This document shows, one piece after another, positions 44,181 to 52,718 of a stretch of 64,000 nucleotides of DNA (its first letter is position 1; every line of letters starts with the position of its first letter). This DNA is from an uncultured Bacteroidales bacterium. Lineage in GTDB: Bacteria > Bacteroidota > Bacteroidia > Bacteroidales > Paludibacteraceae. The stretch lies in NCBI GenBank assembly GCA_934716995.1, contig CAKUYO010000002.1:124001-188000 (forward strand), written 5' to 3'. Position numbers and translations under genes: made by a program. The notes beneath the pieces are model-generated. The model made no database searches, was not told the origin of the DNA, and saw only the letters and a list, made by a program, of their open reading frames with translations.

Positions 44181-45707
44181 ATGCCGCCGCGTCGTATTGC
44201 TCTGTTTATCTGGCTTTGTATTGCTCTCCTCGGGGGGCTTTGTGTGGTGTTTCCGAAAAACAATATCCATATCGGTTCGTTTGAACTGAGATGGACGACT
44301 TTGGCAAAAGTGCTGGACTTGGACAAAGAACAAAGAACGAAGGACAATGAACTATTAGCAGAGGAAATAGAAGAGTTTAATGGCATTAAAGACCTTAAAG
44401 ACGTTCAGGACACCGATACGCTATCCTCAGGGAAAGAGCAGGGAACAATTAACAAGGAACAATTAACAACTAACATACAAAGTGAGGAACAATCTATTCC
44501 CACCACAACAGCAGATACACGGACGTATCTGAGTGCTTTCTATGCCGCTTTGGCAGAGACACCGGAGCACAGTGTGCGCGTTGTGCATTACGGGGACTCG
44601 CAGATAGAGGAAGACCGTATGACCGCTACGCTCCGCAGACGGTTGCAGGCACAATACGGGGGCGGTGGTGTCGGGTTGATTCCGCTGCACCAGACCATTC
44701 CGACCCGCACCATTCATCAGGTGCTGACAATGAACGGAAAAGTACAAAGCGTACAACAAGGACCCAAACGGCAATTAGTGTATGGGGTAAAATCTATGCG
44801 CCGCACAGACGGACGCTATGGGATGATGGGGCAAGTGGCACTGATGAACGACTCTCTATTAGCAGGTTCGGAACAGGTAAGCCTGACCGTGGAACCGATG
44901 AGCAAAGAGAAATATCCTGAGCGGTATTTCAACCGCCTGCGCGTATGGAGCGACGGCGATATACGGTTGGTCAGCCGTCAGGGCGACACCCTACCCGCTT
45001 CCCGCACGTTGGTGCTACCTGACAGCACGACACGCTACAGTCTGACGCTGCTCGGGCGCGGACAAGTGTACGGCATATCACTGGAGACACCGACGGGGGT
45101 GATTGTGGACAATATCCCGATGCGCGGTTGCTTGGGAACGGTGTTTACCGACATCTCGCGCGAACAACTTACGCGGTTCTACAAAGAAACCAATACACGG
45201 CTCATTATTATGCAGTTCGGCGGGAATGCGATACCCTTTAACGAGCAACCGTCCACGATACGCGGCATTGTCAATCTGCTGCGCAAGCAGGTACAGTACG
45301 TGCGCAGTTGCGCACCCGAGGCAAGTATCCTGTTTGTCGGTCCGGGCGATATGACCACGCTTATTGACGGGGAGGCACAGACCTATCCGCTCCTGCCGTA
45401 TATGGACAAACTGCTGCAGCAGATGGCAAACGAGGAGCATATCGGGTATTACAGCCTCTACAAGGCTATGGGCGGGCAGAACAGCATGATACAATGGCAG
45501 AAACGCGGTTGGGCGGGTTCCGATGGAGTACATTTCACCCGCCGAGGAGCAGAAAAGGCAGGAGAGCAATTAGCCGAATGGCTAATTGATAATACACAAT
45601 ACGCAATGCACAATGCACAGTGCGTAATACATAATGATGCCGATACTACACAAACTACGAACAATACGAAAACTACGCCGAAGGCAGAGAAAGGAGGGGC
45701 GGAATGA
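44181..45707 (+). CDS. SGNH/GDSL-fold hydrolase, partner of the MBOAT acyltransferase
   Basis: A 508-residue protein with an N-terminal membrane anchor (IALFIWLCIALLGGLCVVF), then a charged linker with 7-base repeats in its DNA, then the hydrolase domain from about 125. SGNH blocks are visible: VRVVHYGDSQIEEDR (Ser), MQFGGNAIPF (Gly/Asn), and SDGVHFTRRGAEKAG (Asp-x-x-His). With an MBOAT partner such proteins move acetyl groups onto, or off, exported polysaccharide, as AlgJ/AlgX do for alginate. The stop overlaps the MBOAT start (ATGA). About residues 472-486 (NTQYAMHNAQCVIHN) are encoded by a 7-bp repeat array, after the last catalytic block. Confidence 0.85.
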   Translation: MPPRRIALFIWLCIALLGGLCVVFPKNNIHIGSFELRWTTLAKVLDLDKEQRTKDNELLAEEIEEFNGIKDLKDVQDTDTLSSGKEQGTINKEQLTTNIQSEEQSIPTTTADTRTYLSAFYAALAETPEHSVRVVHYGDSQIEEDRMTATLRRRLQAQYGGGGVGLIPLHQTIPTRTIHQVLTMNGKVQSVQQGPKRQLVYGVKSMRRTDGRYGMMGQVALMNDSLLAGSEQVSLTVEPMSKEKYPERYFNRLRVWSDGDIRLVSRQGDTLPASRTLVLPDSTTRYSLTLLGRGQVYGISLETPTGVIVDNIPMRGCLGTVFTDISREQLTRFYKETNTRLIIMQFGGNAIPFNEQPSTIRGIVNLLRKQVQYVRSCAPEASILFVGPGDMTTLIDGEAQTYPLLPYMDKLLQQMANEEHIGYYSLYKAMGGQNSMIQWQKRGWAGSDGVHFTRRGAEKAGEQLAEWLIDNTQYAMHNAQCVIHNDADTTQTTNNTKTTPKAEKGGAE

Positions 45708-47647
45708 GTTTTCTGCACCATATATTTGCCTTCGACAGCAATAGCCCGCTGCTCTTTACACAGTTCTATTTCTGGGCGTTTTTTGCGATAGTATATGCCG
45801 TATTTGCGCTGATTATGGAGGCGTTTCCGAAAGCAAGAGGCAAGGGACGGCTCCATTTGCGCAATGTATTCCTGCTCTTCGTCTCATGGTTTTTCTACTA
45901 CAAGACGAGCGGTATCTTTTTGCTGATTCTGGCATTTGTTACCTTGTCTGACTGGCTGATAGCCAAACAGATATACCGCAACAAGACCGCAGACCAGATA
46001 AAATGCGCACAAATGTGGTTAGTGCTTTCCGTGGTCATTGACTTGGGGCTGTTGGCGTATTTCAAATATGCATATTTCTTTACGAATATGCTCAACGACA
46101 TATTCGGGTGCCATATAGAGGTGTTCGACCTGTTCGCCTATATCGGCAACGGGTTCTCCGAAAGCGGGTGCTTTATGGTGGATCGGATTATCTTGCCCGT
46201 TGGCATCAGTTTCTATATTTTTCAGGTTATTTCCTACACCGCCGATGTGTTTCACGGGCGTATCAAACCTGTGCGCAACCTGTTGGATTTCGGGTTCTAT
46301 GTGTCGTTCTTCCCGCAGTTGGTGGCAGGACCGATTGTGCGTGCGGAAGAGTTTATCCCGCAGTTGTACAAGCCGTTCCGCCTCAGCAAGAAACAGTTCG
46401 GGCTGGCGGTATTCTGGATACTCAACGGACTGGCGAAAAAGATTATACTGAGCGACTATCTGGCAGTGAACTTCATTGACCGCGTGTTTGACAACCCGTT
46501 GCTATTCTCAGGCTTCGAGAACCTGTTTGCGCTGTTTGCCTACTCGCTGCAAGTATATGCCGACTTCTCCGGCTACACCGACATCGCTATCGGTGTGGCA
46601 TTGCTGATGGGTTTCTACCTGCCCAAGAACTTTGACTCGCCCTACAAAGCCGAGAACCCGCAGCAGTTCTGGCGCAGGTGGCATATATCGCTCAGTCGCT
46701 GGCTCAAAACCTATCTGTATATCCCGCTGGGCGGCAACCGCAACGCCACCTTCGGCACGTATTTCTGGATAGGACTGATCGCCTTGGTGGCATTGGTGCT
46801 GACGGGGTCGTGGGTAGCCACGGTGGTGATCTTGACAATAGCGGTGGTGGTACTGCTGGTGGCTGTTTTCCGCCCAGACCACCGCAAACTGCTCTATGCC
46901 AACCTGAACTCGTTTATCGTGATGCTGCTCGGCGGACTATGGCACGGGGCGAGTTGGAACTTTATGATCTGGGGCGGACTGAACGGCATCGGTATGATTG
47001 CCAACAAGTTCTGGCGCATTATGAACCAGCACGTGCGCATACTGCTGATGACGCTGCTTGCCGCCGGACTTATTGCCGCCGACCGGATATGGGGTTTGCC
47101 CGCCCTGCGGCTGTTTATGGTCTGGGTGGTCATCCTGTGGATCGGGACGGCAATAAGGTACATCTACTACCTAACCTCCAAGACCTCCCATACCCTCTCC
47201 TTCAAAGAAGGGGAAAACAGAGTATCTGTACCCTCCCCCTCTGAAGGGGGAGACGGAGGGGGGCTGCTTTCACGTTGCTGGGCGATAGCGCAGACGTTCA
47301 CGTTTATCACGTTTACCCGTCTGTTCTTCCGCTCAGGCAGTAACCTCGACCCCGCCACGGCGAACCAAGAAGCGTGGGAGACTGCAACGAATATGGTCAA
47401 TCAGATTGGCGGAGCGTGGAACTCGACTATCATCCCGTCGTTTCTGTACGAATACAGGGCGGTGGTGCTGCTTTTTGTAGCGGGAATGGCGATACACTGG
47501 TTGCCCGCCAAGTGGAAACAATGGTACCGCATTCATTTTGCCACATTGCCGCTATGGGCGATGATGCTTTGCGTGATTGTAGCGATATTTATTATCTATC
47601 AGTTCGTTACAGCAGATATGCAACCTTTTATTTATTTTCAGTTCTAA
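45704..47647 (+). CDS. MBOAT O-acyltransferase (AlgI/DltB family)
   Basis: A multi-pass inner-membrane protein of 647 residues, larger than the usual 460-520. Hallmarks are FPQLVAGPIVRAEEFIPQL, YADFSGYTDIAIGVALLMG, NPQQFWRRWHISLSRWLKTYLYIPLGGNR and the catalytic His in LLGGLWHGASWNFMIWGGLNG. It transfers an acyl group, most likely acetyl, across the membrane to a glycan together with the SGNH protein. Residues near 490-522 (SHTLSFKEGENRVSVPSPSE, then GGDGGG) come from a repeat inserted in the coding DNA between membrane segments. The frame is kept. Confidence 0.92.
   Translation: MSFLHHIFAFDSNSPLLFTQFYFWAFFAIVYAVFALIMEAFPKARGKGRLHLRNVFLLFVSWFFYYKTSGIFLLILAFVTLSDWLIAKQIYRNKTADQIKCAQMWLVLSVVIDLGLLAYFKYAYFFTNMLNDIFGCHIEVFDLFAYIGNGFSESGCFMVDRIILPVGISFYIFQVISYTADVFHGRIKPVRNLLDFGFYVSFFPQLVAGPIVRAEEFIPQLYKPFRLSKKQFGLAVFWILNGLAKKIILSDYLAVNFIDRVFDNPLLFSGFENLFALFAYSLQVYADFSGYTDIAIGVALLMGFYLPKNFDSPYKAENPQQFWRRWHISLSRWLKTYLYIPLGGNRNATFGTYFWIGLIALVALVLTGSWVATVVILTIAVVVLLVAVFRPDHRKLLYANLNSFIVMLLGGLWHGASWNFMIWGGLNGIGMIANKFWRIMNQHVRILLMTLLAAGLIAADRIWGLPALRLFMVWVVILWIGTAIRYIYYLTSKTSHTLSFKEGENRVSVPSPSEGGDGGGLLSRCWAIAQTFTFITFTRLFFRSGSNLDPATANQEAWETATNMVNQIGGAWNSTIIPSFLYEYRAVVLLFVAGMAIHWLPAKWKQWYRIHFATLPLWAMMLCVIVAIFIIYQFVTADMQPFIYFQF
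47185..47270. repeat. Palindromic repeat inserted in frame within the MBOAT gene
   Basis: A C/T-rich then G/A-rich block whose core CTCCCCCT CTGA AGGGGGAG (47233-47252) is a perfect hairpin. Similar CCTCCCCCT/AGGGGGAG blocks are, from memory, scattered in Bacteroidales genomes. The translated insert is low-complexity and absent from usual MBOAT proteins. Confidence 0.65.
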
Positions 47648-47662
47648 ACAGACAAGCCATAT

Positions 47663-48289
47663 ATGTTGGTAGGAATAACAGGCGGAATAGGAAGCGGGAA
47701 AACCACGATTGCACAAGAGTTTAAACGCTTGGGCTATCCCGTGTATTATACGGATACAGAGGCAAAACGGATTATCGTTGACAACCCGATGGTGCGCTCG
47801 CAGATAGAAATGCTCTTCGGTTCGGATGTCTATGAGAACGATACCTACCGCACCGATGTAGTGAGCAAACAGGTTTTCCGTCACCCCGACCTGTTGGAAA
47901 AACTGAATGCCATCGTCCATCCCGCCGTGGCGTTTGATTTGAAGAGATGGAAAAACCTCCAATGCACAATGCACAATGCACAATGCACAATGGGGTTTCG
48001 TTTTGTAGAATCCGCCATTCTGATTGAGAGCGGACTGAATACGCTGTGCGACAAGGTGATAGTAGTTACAGCACCCGAAGATGTACGTATCGAGCGCACC
48101 TTGCAGCGCGACTACAACGGTTCACATTCCAAAGAACATATAGCCGCCGTCCGCGACCGCATACAAGCGCAGATAACAGACGAAGAGCGCACAAAACGCG
48201 CCGACATTATCCTCAATAATGACGGTGCACAATCTGTTTCAAGGCTTGCCGAGCAAGCCTTGGAGCAACTAAAATCTTTTATTCGGTAA
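47663..48289 (+). CDS. coaE: Dephospho-CoA kinase with repeat-derived insert
   Basis: The last step of coenzyme A synthesis: ATP-dependent phosphorylation of dephospho-CoA. It has 208 residues. P-loop GITGGIGSGKTTIAQEF, YYTDTEAKRII, IVHPAV and FVESAILIESG are all present. Between the last two, the segment LQCTMHNAQCTMG is encoded by five AATGCAC-type 7-bp units (47963-47992), in place of or added to the short helix linker expected there. The catalytic parts are intact, so the enzyme is probably active. It follows the MBOAT gene by 15 bases and overlaps the converging 48279 gene by 11. Confidence 0.92.
   Translation: MLVGITGGIGSGKTTIAQEFKRLGYPVYYTDTEAKRIIVDNPMVRSQIEMLFGSDVYENDTYRTDVVSKQVFRHPDLLEKLNAIVHPAVAFDLKRWKNLQCTMHNAQCTMGFRFVESAILIESGLNTLCDKVIVVTAPEDVRIERTLQRDYNGSHSKEHIAAVRDRIQAQITDEERTKRADIILNNDGAQSVSRLAEQALEQLKSFIR
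47963..47992. repeat. 7-bp repeat array inside coaE
   Basis: AATGCAC repeats four times and ends AATGGGG. It gives TMHNAQCTM in the protein; the reading frame is unbroken. Confidence 0.85.
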
Positions 48290-49604
48290 CTTTGCGGTAT
48301 TTGCCCTCAATGAGAAGCATACCCGGCAGGATTTCCCCGCCGGAGGTTTTCTTGAAAGTAGTATAGGTGAGGTCAGAGCCTTGCCCCTGTTCCATCACGG
48401 CATTGTAGCGGTTGTCCCACACTTTGCCTTTGACGGGCTTGACGGTGGCGACATACTTGTAGGTGGTTTTCTCCGTCTTGGGGTCAATAACACGCTGCAC
48501 CACCTGGAACTTGCTCTTGTCGGAGATCCCCTCTTTCATACCGATCTTTGCCGCATAACCTTGGATATGCCCTTTGTCGTCATACAGCACCGAATAAACA
48601 GGAGTCTTGACTTTGAAATCCTCGTACTGCTTTGCCAACGCCACGATGTTCTTGTCCATTGAGCGGGCACAGATCGTCTTCACCAACTCCGACCGTTCAT
48701 AATTGCCCTTGAGCGTGCTCTTCTTGTCAAACTCGTACTCGTGCGCCACATAGCGCAGTTGGAATAGCGAGTCATCGTCCAGGAAAGCCATTATCTTGGC
48801 AGAATCGGGTGTGGCGGTATAGTACTGCGTATAGAAGATGTTGGCAATGGAGTCGTTCCAGACAAGTTGATACAAGTAACTGTGTGTTTTGACGTTGAAC
48901 CCCGTAAAACTATCGGCAATGGCTCCGGCGGTGGAAGCCAGATCCTGCCCCGAGTGTCCGCCCACAAGGGCATCGAAAATTCCGCCCAAGATAGCCAAAG
49001 TGGTCTTTGCCACAGCGGCTTCCTGCTCGGCCGTGATATAGGTGATGTCATTGACCAGAACAAAAGTCTGCCCGATCAGTTCCTCGCCCGCATCGGACAA
49101 AGCCGCCACACCGCGCACGGTCTGCAAGGCGACTGCCACATCGACATCGGAGGCATTGTATTGCCCGCGTTCCTGAATAAGTTGCGTATCGAAGACCGCA
49201 CTGCCGATACTGTCACCGTGCAGATTGAACCAACGGGCGACCAAGCGTTTGCCTATGCCTGCATTGTTGAGCAGGTTCTCTATAGCCACGGCATTCTTCT
49301 GTATCTCGGTGGCAGAAAGGGGATGCCCATAAGTGGCTTTATAAAAGCCCGAGTCGTTGCGCTGCACACCCCATATATTGCTGTTGTCAATGACACGCAA
49401 GCCTACATTCTGGTCGTCGTACTTGTCGGGCAAGGGCAGGCTGTCGAACGCCTCGTAGATATTGATACCGAACTCGTCCTCGGGATGATAAACCAGCATC
49501 GTAGCCAGTGCATTGCGCCGGTAATCAAGCGATTGGTCACTGCTCTGCGCAGACAGGGGCAGGGCAATGACCCAAAGCAAAAATAACACATATCGTTTTG
49601 ACAT
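48279..49604 (-). CDS. Secreted protein of unknown function, last gene of a five-gene envelope operon
   Basis: A 441-residue protein with a signal peptide (MSKRYVLFLLWVIALPLSAQ). It is mixed alpha/beta with no motif I can assign (VGLRVIDNSNIWGVQRND, GKRLVARWFNLHG, YITAEQEAAVAKTTLAILGG, YTQYYTATPDSAKIMAFLDD, then a beta-rich end KYVATVKPVKGKVWDNRYNA). A Gly-rich helix (LAILGGIFDALVGGHSG) might touch membrane. It starts 28 bases after the 49633 gene and its 3' end converges on coaE with 11 bases of overlap. Confidence 0.65.
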   Translation of the reverse strand: MSKRYVLFLLWVIALPLSAQSSDQSLDYRRNALATMLVYHPEDEFGINIYEAFDSLPLPDKYDDQNVGLRVIDNSNIWGVQRNDSGFYKATYGHPLSATEIQKNAVAIENLLNNAGIGKRLVARWFNLHGDSIGSAVFDTQLIQERGQYNASDVDVAVALQTVRGVAALSDAGEELIGQTFVLVNDITYITAEQEAAVAKTTLAILGGIFDALVGGHSGQDLASTAGAIADSFTGFNVKTHSYLYQLVWNDSIANIFYTQYYTATPDSAKIMAFLDDDSLFQLRYVAHEYEFDKKSTLKGNYERSELVKTICARSMDKNIVALAKQYEDFKVKTPVYSVLYDDKGHIQGYAAKIGMKEGISDKSKFQVVQRVIDPKTEKTTYKYVATVKPVKGKVWDNRYNAVMEQGQGSDLTYTTFKKTSGGEILPGMLLIEGKYRKVTE

Positions 49605-49632
49605 ACCGGAAAGGATTTGGCTACAAGGCGGC

Positions 49633-50562
49633 TTAACGCAAGAAACCGATATTGGTGGTAGTAGGTTGCTGACCGCGACCGTAGGCTACACCTACTTCTC
49701 GCATGGCATTGATACGCTGTTTCTCAAGATCAACACCATCCTGGTACTGCTTCATCTCGAACTTCCAGTCATCCAACACCTTGCCTTTGATCTCCTTGTA
49801 GAGAGCCATTGCATCGTCGTAGCAGCCTGCATCGGGGAGAATCTGCGCGAGATAGTCGCCTGCTTTCTGTGCGCCCGTGGCATTCTGCTCGGCAGCCCAT
49901 GCCTGACGGGCTGCAGCGAGGTTAACGGCACACCGGTTATCCAAGTACTGCTGGTAGATGTCCAAACCGACCTTCAACGCCTCATCGTACTTGTTGCATT
50001 GTGCAGGAATGGTAACAACTATGCTTAATGCCTCTTTATACTGCTTGGTAGAAGCGAGGAATTGCGCTTTCTTGATGATATTTGCCGCTTCGTGGTCATA
50101 GTAAGCAATGATCTTTTCCTTGCCCTGACGCACAAATGCCTCGATAGCGGGTGAATTGACAGGCATACTCCTGAGGGCATTCATATAGCACTTGGTCTCG
50201 GTATCACCGATACCGCGCAGGGTAAGAGAGGTGGTGGCAAAAACCACTTTGTTGGTATAATCGGCGATGTAGAGCGTCATATCCATTGTTTCCGAGATCT
50301 TCATCGGCGCACTCGATACGACATCTTTGGTTTGCGGCACAACGAAAGCGGTCAGGAAGAACTGTCCCAGATAATCCATTGAGGCAACACCGTTCTTGGT
50401 GAGCAGTTGGGTCAGTTTGTTCTGCAACTGCACCCGTGCGGTAGCAGGAAACGGCTCCACTTGTTCTTCTACCACGACGCTGATGGGCAGATACTCTGTA
50501 TTCTGCGCAAAGAGGGTTGCTGCTGCCAACAGGCAGGCAAACAATATATTACACTTTTTCAT
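49633..50562 (-). CDS. Secreted protein of unknown function in the five-gene envelope operon
   Basis: A 309-residue protein with a signal peptide (MKKCNILFACLLAAATLFA). Residues 25-125 have strands and helix like CsgG or LPP20-type proteins (YLPISVVVEEQVEPFP, ALQNKLTQLLTKNGV-like helix, MTLYIADYTNKVVFATTSLT). Residues 150-260 are helical, TPR-like (AQFLASTKQYKEALSIV, AQILPDAGCYDDAMALYKEI). A periplasmic assembly or stress role is possible but not shown. It lies 13 bases after the 50576 gene. Confidence 0.65.
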   Translation of the reverse strand: MKKCNILFACLLAAATLFAQNTEYLPISVVVEEQVEPFPATARVQLQNKLTQLLTKNGVASMDYLGQFFLTAFVVPQTKDVVSSAPMKISETMDMTLYIADYTNKVVFATTSLTLRGIGDTETKCYMNALRSMPVNSPAIEAFVRQGKEKIIAYYDHEAANIIKKAQFLASTKQYKEALSIVVTIPAQCNKYDEALKVGLDIYQQYLDNRCAVNLAAARQAWAAEQNATGAQKAGDYLAQILPDAGCYDDAMALYKEIKGKVLDDWKFEMKQYQDGVDLEKQRINAMREVGVAYGRGQQPTTTNIGFLR

Positions 50563-50575
50563 ACGACTTTCCTGT

Positions 50576-51526
50576 TTATTTTTCTCCTAATACGATTACT
50601 GCACGTCCCAACCCCTTGACCAGCACTTTGCTCGGGATATTGTAAGGCTCTTTTTTGAGCATACGTGCGAGTTTCTTGGCAAACGCATTGGCATCCACGG
50701 GGACACCGTAGTCGTCATAAACGGGGATACGCACCTGCGTAAAATTGGCTACGTTCTCACTGGCATAGGTCATAGAATACCTGCCGCTAATGGTATTTTG
50801 GAACAACCAGCGGTTGATAACGTCTATCAGTTCGTCATCGCCGTACTCCGTCTCCAAATCCACACCGGCGGCGTTGCCGTCGAAAACCTTGATATCCAAA
50901 ACAATCTCACGCCCGATGGTCTGCATCTCGGTAAAATAATCCTGCAAACGGATATTGAAGTTGTCGATATTCGCCACGATGGCCTCTTCGAGGAGGACAT
51001 CGACATCAGCGGTCATAGAGGGGGCACTCGTACCGCTGACAGCACCGATACTCTTGCTTGTATAGGCGTCTTTTGCCTCGAGGATATAACTGAGCGAGTG
51101 TTTGGGACCATAGTCTTTCATATCCCATGTGAGTTCGAGAATGATGTCGGCTTTGGCAGCACGTGCCAGTTCGTCCAACGGACTTTCAGCCAATATGTTA
51201 CCGCTCTTGCTGACGGTGAGATTGTCCTCCGCGCGGCGCTGCTCCACATTGCGGATTGCCTGCTCAAGGCTTTGCAAAGGGAACTGACGCTCCGCCATCA
51301 GGTCGTTGATTTTGGCAATGGCTAACTTGAGTCCGATATTCTCTTGAAGTGCCTGTTTGTAGTCGGGCACTTTCTCAACAACGCCCATATTCTCCACCTC
51401 GGTGTAGTAACCGTTGTTGATACACCACGCATCGGAGGGGAAGACCATCAGTTCGGGTTTCTTTATCTGTCCGAAAGACAATGTGGCTACCGCTACGGCA
51501 GCCAGCAAAAGGGAAATTCGTTTCAT
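50576..51526 (-). CDS. Secreted protein of unknown function (possibly DUF6175 family)
   Basis: A 316-residue protein starting MKRISLLLAAVAVATLSFGQ; an ATG four codons upstream was judged less likely. After the signal comes KKPELMVFPSDAWCINNGYY, then IAKINDLMAERQFPLQSLEQ, LARAAKADIILELTWDMKDY, AKDAYTSKSIGAVSGTS and KVLVKGLGRAVIVLGEK. The order strand, helix, LAR.. AKADIILEL resembles CsgG/LPP20-like periplasmic domains. The family name DUF6175 is from memory and unverified. It is the middle gene of the operon. Confidence 0.65.
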   Translation of the reverse strand: MKRISLLLAAVAVATLSFGQIKKPELMVFPSDAWCINNGYYTEVENMGVVEKVPDYKQALQENIGLKLAIAKINDLMAERQFPLQSLEQAIRNVEQRRAEDNLTVSKSGNILAESPLDELARAAKADIILELTWDMKDYGPKHSLSYILEAKDAYTSKSIGAVSGTSAPSMTADVDVLLEEAIVANIDNFNIRLQDYFTEMQTIGREIVLDIKVFDGNAAGVDLETEYGDDELIDVINRWLFQNTISGRYSMTYASENVANFTQVRIPVYDDYGVPVDANAFAKKLARMLKKEPYNIPSKVLVKGLGRAVIVLGEK

Positions 51527-51550
51527 AGTAAGAAGCAATGAATCTGCATA

Positions 51551-51578
51551 TTAATTGTTAATTATTCATTGTTGATTG
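51551..51578. repeat. 7-bp repeat array at the end of the 51566 gene
   Basis: TTAATTG, TTAATTA, TTCATTG and TTGATTG run in tandem; the stop codon (51566-51568) and last codons of the lipoprotein gene lie inside it. Confidence 0.6.
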
Positions 51579-52072
51579 TATCTTCCTTCGGCAGGAATGA
51601 TACCATCGGCTTGGAGTTTCTTTTTGAGCGCCGCACGATCTACCGTAACCGTAACATCCTGTACCATTTGGGCTTGGGTACGCTGATAGGTAGAGGTAAA
51701 AGAACGGCGGTCGTGGAGCGAACAATACTTTGTCCAATCGCCGTGGTCGGAGAAGAAAGCGTTGAAATAGTCCTCGTATTTCTCGCGTGCGTTCTTGTCG
51801 AAAACCAGCGGTTTGAGGTCTTGTACGCCATTGCTGCCGGCAGCCACGCCATCGAAGATAACTTCCTGTACGACTTTGCGTTGTACATCGGCGAAAGCGA
51901 TTGCGGAGTTGCGGGCACGCACCTGCGCACGAATGACATAGGAACCGTCGTAGTTGGCGGAAAGCACCTTACTCGGCTGGTCATAATAGGCTTGCGAGCG
52001 TTTGGAGCCGCAGCCTGAGAGCGACAGCAACACTATCGCTGCTATAAGGAAAGTATTAAATCGTTTCATCAT
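51566..52072 (-). CDS. Small lipoprotein, paralogue of the 52112 product
   Basis: A 168-residue protein; MMKRFNTFLIAAIVLLSLSG followed by Cys is a lipoprotein signal. The mature part aligns by eye with the next gene's product: both have a strand pair with Ala/Gln (AIAFADVQRKVVQEVIFDG), a KPLVF or RPLCN segment, YEDYFNAFFSDHGDWTKYCS, and an end DRAALKKKLQADGIIP. Duplicate genes with different anchors (this one lipid-linked, the other soluble) suggest partners of one envelope complex. No function is known to me. Confidence 0.7.
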   Translation of the reverse strand: MMKRFNTFLIAAIVLLSLSGCGSKRSQAYYDQPSKVLSANYDGSYVIRAQVRARNSAIAFADVQRKVVQEVIFDGVAAGSNGVQDLKPLVFDKNAREKYEDYFNAFFSDHGDWTKYCSLHDRRSFTSTYQRTQAQMVQDVTVTVDRAALKKKLQADGIIPAEGRYNQQ

Positions 52073-52111
52073 GTTAGGGATTTTATAGAAGAACTAAAAT
52101 ATCCAGGATTT

Positions 52112-52612
52112 TTAGAAACCTGCATTGAGGGGGCGAATGATACCGGCCGCCTCCAATGCTTTGCGGAGGTCATCCTTGCGGACACTGACGATGACACCTA
52201 CTTTGTATTCACGTCCGACCTTTACCACCTCTGTCGTACCCCCTACAATAGACGCGTAGCGCTGAAACTCACCGCCGTCGGCAAAGAACGACTTAAAGTA
52301 GGTCTCATACTCTATTTCCGCACCGGGCGTATTGCAGAGCGGACGCTGCGCCACACAGCCGCTGCCACCGCCGTAGCCCTTGAAGATCACACCATGAACG
52401 GCATTCTTACGGCATTGGTTCTCCGCCACATCGGCTTTCTTGGAGTAACTCCATACTTTGACAAGGTAGGTACCTTGTGTGGCATTGCCGGCACACTCAA
52501 TCTCGTAACGATATTGGTTGGTATCTTTGTCGGCTTTCTTCTTGCCGACCGCCGCCGAAGCACTCACACAAAAGAGTGCCAACGCACACACAACAGAAAG
52601 AAACTTTTTCAT
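52112..52612 (-). CDS. Secreted protein, first gene of the five-gene envelope operon
   Basis: A 166-residue protein with a signal peptide (MKKFLSVVCALALFCVSASA). It has four Cys residues, and its pattern follows the 51566 lipoprotein: NQCRKNAVHGVIFKGYGGG, YETYFKSFFADGGEFQRYAS, VSVRKDDLRKALEAAGIIRP. Its own TAnnTTTG promoter lies upstream, and 51566, 50576, 49633 and 48279 follow closely on the same strand. All five products are exported, so the operon probably builds one cell-envelope structure. Confidence 0.7.
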   Translation of the reverse strand: MKKFLSVVCALALFCVSASAAVGKKKADKDTNQYRYEIECAGNATQGTYLVKVWSYSKKADVAENQCRKNAVHGVIFKGYGGGSGCVAQRPLCNTPGAEIEYETYFKSFFADGGEFQRYASIVGGTTEVVKVGREYKVGVIVSVRKDDLRKALEAAGIIRPLNAGF

Positions 52613-52653
52613 ATTTTGGATTTATTTATTGTTTTCCGGTAAGATTTCTGCAG

Positions 52654-52685
52654 CAAAGGTACGATATATTCTCCATATATGCAAA
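52654..52685 (-). promoter_or_regulatory. Promoter of the five-gene envelope operon
   Basis: On the - strand TTTG (52682-52685), a 20-nt spacer and TACCTTTG (52654-52661) match the consensus fully. Confidence 0.8.
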
Positions 52686-52718
52686 AGATTGTTTGTTTTT
52701 TCCTAAAATACAAAAAAC

